A stretch of 9,673 nt of DNA from JALSIF01 sp026981635 [NCBI: bacterium] (GTDB lineage Bacteria; 4484-113; JALSIF01). The position numbers and the translations under genes were made by a program. Positions 6,183 through 9,673 of this stretch are shown piece by piece (within the stretch, counting starts at the first letter, position 1; each line of letters begins with the position of its first letter). The notes under the pieces were generated by a model that saw only the letters and a program-made list of their open reading frames with translations, ran no database searches and was not told the DNA's origin. The stretch lies in NCBI GenBank assembly GCA_026981635.1, contig JALSIF010000296.1, positions 1 through 9,673 of the forward strand, written 5' to 3'.

Positions 6183-8336
6183 ATGAGCCAGAGGAAGAGC
6201 GACATGGTACGCAACTTGGTTCTCACCCTCAGTTTTGTCCTGGTGGCGGGCCTGACCTTTGCCGCCTGTGGTGGCGGGGGAGGAGGCAGTATTCCCCAGC
6301 AGGTAGGCGGTACAGGCCCGGGAGGCAACCAGGAGAACGAGATCATCCCCGGTGGCCCCACTGAGAACCCGCTGGCCGGGGGGATCAACCAGACCCCGCC
6401 CCGAGGCGAGGAGCTTCCTCCCACCCCCGATCAGCCGGCCGAGCCGGTGCTGGACGAGTTCCCCGACTCCATCCTGCGTCTGCCCAAGGACAACCGTGGT
6501 GAGGGCCAGATCACCATTCGCAACTTTGACCAGCAGGAGAAGATCCTGCTGGTGACCATCAACCAGAACCCCCGCTTCCGCAACTACCGGGCGGGAACCC
6601 TGCCCGAAGCCCCCGTCTCCCTCCCCATGGTGGACTACTACCTCACCGCTTCGGTGGAGCTGCCCAGAAACACCGCCGGCCTTGACCAGATGGACGAGGC
6701 AGGAGGCAATCTTCTGATTGAAGGAGCCCAGCCGGTAAGCGGCCTTGACCAACCCTACTACGGACTGGTCGTTGACGACCTCAGCAAGGTTGAACCAGAC
6801 ATCCTGGTGGAGCGGGAGCGGCGCGCCCTCATTGAGCAGGGGCGCTACCGTGACATCCGCCAGGTGCTCAAGTCCACCAGCTCCCTAGACCTGGGGGCGG
6901 TGCGCTCCTTCTCCCGCATCTGCCGCTCAACCTTTGACGACCTGCCCACCGACCAGTCGGGCAACATAATCCCCACCATCCCCAACATCTACTTCTGGCA
7001 GCAGGGTCGGCTGGTAGCCCAGGGGCAGCACGTCTACATCTTCCTTTCCACCGAGATCAACAACGGCTTCCCCGACGGCGTGCGCTTCACCCAGGCCAGG
7101 CTAAACCGCCTAGCCCAGACCTTTGATGAAAAGATTCTCCCCAACACCTTTGACGGTCTGATTCCCCCCGAGCTCCACGACGAGTTCCGCTTCGTGGAGG
7201 ACAACATCTATTTCGCCCCGCCGGTCCCCCTTGGCCAGCTCCAGTTTGACGAGCAGGGAAACATCACCAACTTCAACCCAGAGCAGCTCCAAATCCAGGA
7301 CAAGAACATTGAAAACGACCACAAGTTCATCATCTTCATCTACAACCAGAAGCCCAACACCCCAGGAGCCCAGGGTAGCCTTGCCTTCTTCGTCCCCGGT
7401 GTCCCAGCGGTAACCGCTGCCGACTGCGGGATTCCCATTGAGGGACAGCAACCCCAGGATGTGGACATCAACAACTTCAGTGGCATCACCATGTACATGG
7501 GAAACACTCTCGGGGTCTTTCCCGCCAACAGTGACGACTGGCGGAATGCCGAGGCGGTCCTCGCTCACGAGTTCCAGCACGTGCTCAACAACTTCTACCG
7601 CATGACCAACACCCGCTGGATGAATGAGGGGATGAGCAACCTCAACACCTACATCAACGGCTACACCATCTCCAGCGGAGCCTCAAACGTCCTGCTAAGC
7701 CAGATCAACGGCTTTCTTGCCCAACCCAACTTCGTTCCCAGCCACGGGGACGAAGCCCAGGGACCGGAGGTGGCCGCCTATGGGGCCCGCTTCCTCCTGA
7801 TGCTCTACATCATGGAGCACTACCCACCGGGCACCATCCCTAAGCTCTACCGCAACGCCTGGTTTGACCCCACCCTGGCGGCCGACCCGATTAGGAACAT
7901 TGAGGTGGCTACCGGGGAGAAGTTTGAGTCCATCTTCCAGAAGTTCGCCCTTGCGGTGGTCATTGACTCGCTTCCCATCAAGGAAGGTGGGCTCATTGCA
8001 GGCTTTACCGACTTCAAGGGCAACCCCTGGCTCAAGTTCCAGCTCATTGACCTTAAGGGCAACTTCGGCACCAGTCCCACCGGCCTTAATGGGGCAAACA
8101 TAGAAGTTCTTCCGGACAATCCCGATCTCTATCCCATCGTTGGTCTGCGCCGATCACTCAAGCCCTGGACCATGGACTATGTGATGCTCACCAACGGCAC
8201 CGGAGGAAACCTGAATATCACCATTACCAGCGTTGACCCCAACTACCAGACCTTCATCCTGCCCTTGCGCGAGGTAACCAACCCCCAGACCGGTGAGGTC
8301 TCCCTGGAACTGGATGACGACGTACAGATCCCCTGA
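6183..8336 (+). CDS. Lipoprotein with M30-like (hyicolysin-type) zinc metallopeptidase domain
   Basis: The start at 6183 is chosen because GGAGAG lies seven bases upstream and the protein then begins with a normal signal peptide; the reading frame stays open upstream to an ATG at 6099, and ATG 6204 is a third option. Residues 1-29 end in LTFAAC, a lipobox giving lipid-modified Cys29, followed by GGGGGG and a flexible Gly/Pro/Asn linker to about residue 90. The peptidase domain shows HEFQH (His462, Glu463, His466) and WMNEG with Glu482 as likely third zinc ligand, the gluzincin arrangement of M30. Supporting features include a hydrophobic HKFIIFIYN strand before the site, and AYGARFLLMLYIMEHY after it. 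The protein has 717 residues and probably degrades proteins at the cell surface. It is the last gene of the coaD operon. Family assignment comes from motif and layout only. Confidence 0.85.
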   Translation: MSQRKSDMVRNLVLTLSFVLVAGLTFAACGGGGGGSIPQQVGGTGPGGNQENEIIPGGPTENPLAGGINQTPPRGEELPPTPDQPAEPVLDEFPDSILRLPKDNRGEGQITIRNFDQQEKILLVTINQNPRFRNYRAGTLPEAPVSLPMVDYYLTASVELPRNTAGLDQMDEAGGNLLIEGAQPVSGLDQPYYGLVVDDLSKVEPDILVERERRALIEQGRYRDIRQVLKSTSSLDLGAVRSFSRICRSTFDDLPTDQSGNIIPTIPNIYFWQQGRLVAQGQHVYIFLSTEINNGFPDGVRFTQARLNRLAQTFDEKILPNTFDGLIPPELHDEFRFVEDNIYFAPPVPLGQLQFDEQGNITNFNPEQLQIQDKNIENDHKFIIFIYNQKPNTPGAQGSLAFFVPGVPAVTAADCGIPIEGQQPQDVDINNFSGITMYMGNTLGVFPANSDDWRNAEAVLAHEFQHVLNNFYRMTNTRWMNEGMSNLNTYINGYTISSGASNVLLSQINGFLAQPNFVPSHGDEAQGPEVAAYGARFLLMLYIMEHYPPGTIPKLYRNAWFDPTLAADPIRNIEVATGEKFESIFQKFALAVVIDSLPIKEGGLIAGFTDFKGNPWLKFQLIDLKGNFGTSPTGLNGANIEVLPDNPDLYPIVGLRRSLKPWTMDYVMLTNGTGGNLNITITSVDPNYQTFILPLREVTNPQTGEVSLELDDDVQIP

Positions 8337-8430
8337 TGGGCTAGGCCTCCCCCCGGCAGATGGGCTTGTGACACCAGACATAAGTAGGAAGTGCAACCAC
8401 TCCCCTATAATCTCGGTCAAATGCTAGCAG
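8337..8430. other. Intergenic region between metallopeptidase and response regulator genes
   Basis: This 94-bp gap has no clear hairpin plus U-tract terminator. CTTGTG (8365-8370) and CATAAG (8379-8384) form a 6-bp dyad with one G-U pair around an 8-base loop, which may be a weak operator or chance. The TATAAT box is the only strong signal. Confidence 0.4.
8406..8411 (+). promoter_or_regulatory. Perfect -10 box (TATAAT) before the response regulator gene
   Basis: TATAAT matches the sigma-70 consensus exactly, and initiation would fall near 8418, leaving a leader of about 12 bases before ATG 8431. At a 17-base spacing the -35 position reads AGTAGG, a poor match, so a -35-independent or activator-dependent promoter is possible. 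It suggests the RR-HATPase gene is transcribed separately from the coaD operon. Confidence 0.5.
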
Positions 8431-9408
8431 ATGGCCGGAGCGATGACCCACCTCAACTCCAGTGCGCGGCGGATTCTTTTGGTGGACGATGAGGAGCTGA
8501 TCCTCAAGATCCTCAGCCGCAAGCTGGAGGCAACCGGCACCTACCAGGTATTTACCGCCTCCAACGGGGAGGAGGCGCTGGGCTTTCTTAAGACCCGCGA
8601 CGTTGACCTGGTCATCACCGACATCCGCATGCCGCGCATGGACGGCATCACCCTGCTCAAGGAGATCCGCAACCGTTGGCCCAGCATGCCGGTGATCATC
8701 ATCACCGGCTACGGCACCCTGGACGACGCCATTGAGGCCCTTCGCCTGGGAGCGGTCAACTTCGTCAAGAAGCCCTTTGACCTGACTGAACTGTTTATCA
8801 CCCTGGAGCGGATCTTTAGTGAGCGGGAGACCCGTGGGGAGAGTGTTGAAGCCCTGCGCACCATCACCCGCCTGTCCATCTCCCACCAGATCGGACCCGA
8901 CTTTGACCTCATCCGCAAGGTGATCTCATTCGTCCTGGGGGAGCTCAGGCGCTACTGGCAGCTCTCCAGCGAGGCCCTGCTTGATACCTCGGTGTGTCTC
9001 TATGAGGCGATGCTCAACGCCCTGGAGCACGGCACCCTTGAGGTGCCCATTGAGGAAAAGGAGGCGCTTCAGAACGATCCCCGCTCCAACTACGAGGAAT
9101 ATCTCAGACGCCGCAGCAAGGAGGAGCCCTGGTGCCACCGCCACATCACCCTAGACCTGGAGGCGGACCCGCTGGAAGCGCGGTTTACCATCACCGATGA
9201 GGGACCCGGTTTTAACATCCGTTCCCTCCCCGACCCCACCCGGCCAGAGAATCTGCTCCGCACCCGGGGGAGGGGACTGCTGCTCATCTTCAACATCGCC
9301 GACGAGGTGAAAATCAGCCCCAAGGGCAACTCCATCACCATCATCAAACGGCGAAGCTCCCTGCGCCAGAGCGAACTGGTGGAAGTGGACCATGCCTTCC
9401 CCTCCTGA
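8431..9408 (+). CDS. Response regulator with anti-sigma-type HATPase output domain
   Basis: The 325-residue cytosolic protein has two domains. The receiver (about 13-130) has the acidic pair Asp19-Asp20, phosphoacceptor Asp64 in VITDIRMP, Thr92 in IITGYG and Lys114 in VKKPF, all canonical. A helical linker leads to a HATPase_c-2 domain of the RsbW/SpoIIAB type (about 175-310): N-box Glu192, Asn196 and His200 in YEAMLNALEHG, G1 box DEGPGF (256-261), and G2 box RGRGLLL (279-285). The phosphoacceptor histidine and dimerisation motifs of ordinary histidine kinases are absent. Phosphorylation probably switches an anti-sigma-factor or serine-kinase activity, so the target would be a partner protein rather than DNA. 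The start is uncertain: ATG 8431 lacks a good ribosome site, and ATG 8443 has GGAG only two bases before it. No partner histidine kinase is in the window. Confidence 0.92.
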   Translation: MAGAMTHLNSSARRILLVDDEELILKILSRKLEATGTYQVFTASNGEEALGFLKTRDVDLVITDIRMPRMDGITLLKEIRNRWPSMPVIIITGYGTLDDAIEALRLGAVNFVKKPFDLTELFITLERIFSERETRGESVEALRTITRLSISHQIGPDFDLIRKVISFVLGELRRYWQLSSEALLDTSVCLYEAMLNALEHGTLEVPIEEKEALQNDPRSNYEEYLRRRSKEEPWCHRHITLDLEADPLEARFTITDEGPGFNIRSLPDPTRPENLLRTRGRGLLLIFNIADEVKISPKGNSITIIKRRSSLRQSELVEVDHAFPS

Positions 9409-9673
9409 GGCCCCCTCCCAGCGGCTGGGGCTGGGCGAGGCGCTGGTTCTGCTTATTACCTCTCCCCGCCTGCTCTTCCGCAAGCTGGGCCACATACCAG
9501 AGAGCTGGCCCCTCGCTCTGTTTTTGGTGGGGGGACCGCTTATCCTGATCGCCGTCCTGGGTCACCCCTACTACCAGCGGATGCTTGCCCAGATGGACCA
9601 GCTCTACCTGAGCAGCCATCCCACCCAGCTAAGAATGCTTCCTGTCACGGTGGCCAACTCAGTCTTTGCCACC
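9392..9673 (+). CDS. Yip1-like integral membrane protein (3' end beyond window)
   Basis: The 94 visible residues begin at ATG 9392, inside the last 17 bases of the response regulator gene, with GGAAGTGG just upstream. No stop occurs before the edge. LVLLITSPRLLFRKL followed by a hydrophobic segment (ALFLVGGPLILIAVLG, about residues 42-57) fits the N-terminus of bacterial Yip1-domain proteins, which typically open with a SPR-x-x-F-x-x-L signature before five membrane helices. Such proteins are poorly understood membrane factors of uncertain function. The overlap implies co-translation with the RR-HATPase. Only the first helix is visible, so the family call is tentative. Confidence 0.6.
   Translation, partial: MPSPPEAPSQRLGLGEALVLLITSPRLLFRKLGHIPESWPLALFLVGGPLILIAVLGHPYYQRMLAQMDQLYLSSHPTQLRMLPVTVANSVFAT

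Overview
The window is a gene-dense piece of a GC-rich bacterial chromosome. Two pairs of genes diverge and one pair converges. I see no mobile element, tRNA, rRNA or CRISPR. Clear Shine-Dalgarno sequences, a bacterial CoaD, and several Sec or lipoprotein signal peptides place it in Bacteria. I cannot name the phylum. The gene following coaD, a DivIVA/ATP-synthase-b-like coiled coil, recalls arrangements in Gram-positive and Chloroflexi-like lineages, but that is weak evidence.

Left part. A gene on the minus strand runs off the left edge. It encodes an exported HtrA/trypsin-fold protein whose catalytic His and Asp positions are occupied by Ser and Lys. It diverges from a canonical rhomboid intramembrane protease (822-1607, +), and the 175 bp between them hold a strong dyad and short repeats. 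The rhomboid gene converges on a large lipoprotein gene of unknown function (3673-1604, -), the two sharing the four bases CTAG at their stops.

Central part. A tightly packed plus-strand operon starts at 3723: a secreted protein of unknown family, coaD (coenzyme A biosynthesis), a coiled-coil protein, and a glycine-linker lipoprotein with an M30-like (hyicolysin-type) HEXXH metallopeptidase domain. Adjacent genes are joined by ATGA or TTGA stop/start overlaps, or in the last case by an 80-base gap.

Right part. After a 94-bp gap with a perfect TATAAT box comes a response regulator whose output domain is an anti-sigma-factor-type HATPase. It overlaps the start of a Yip1-like membrane protein that runs off the right edge.

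The theme is cell-envelope biology and protein quality control at the surface: a rhomboid, an HtrA-like pseudoprotease, a lipoprotein metalloprotease and other exported proteins, plus a housekeeping CoA gene and a signalling protein. The most striking signal belongs to no gene. The tetranucleotide TCGA occurs only once in 9673 bases (by-eye count on the printed strand; the motif is palindromic), where base composition predicts about 35. Codon choice bends around this: Ile, Val, Phe and Leu codons end in T when the next codon begins with GA. That is what long exposure to a TaqI-like (TCGA) restriction-modification system would leave.
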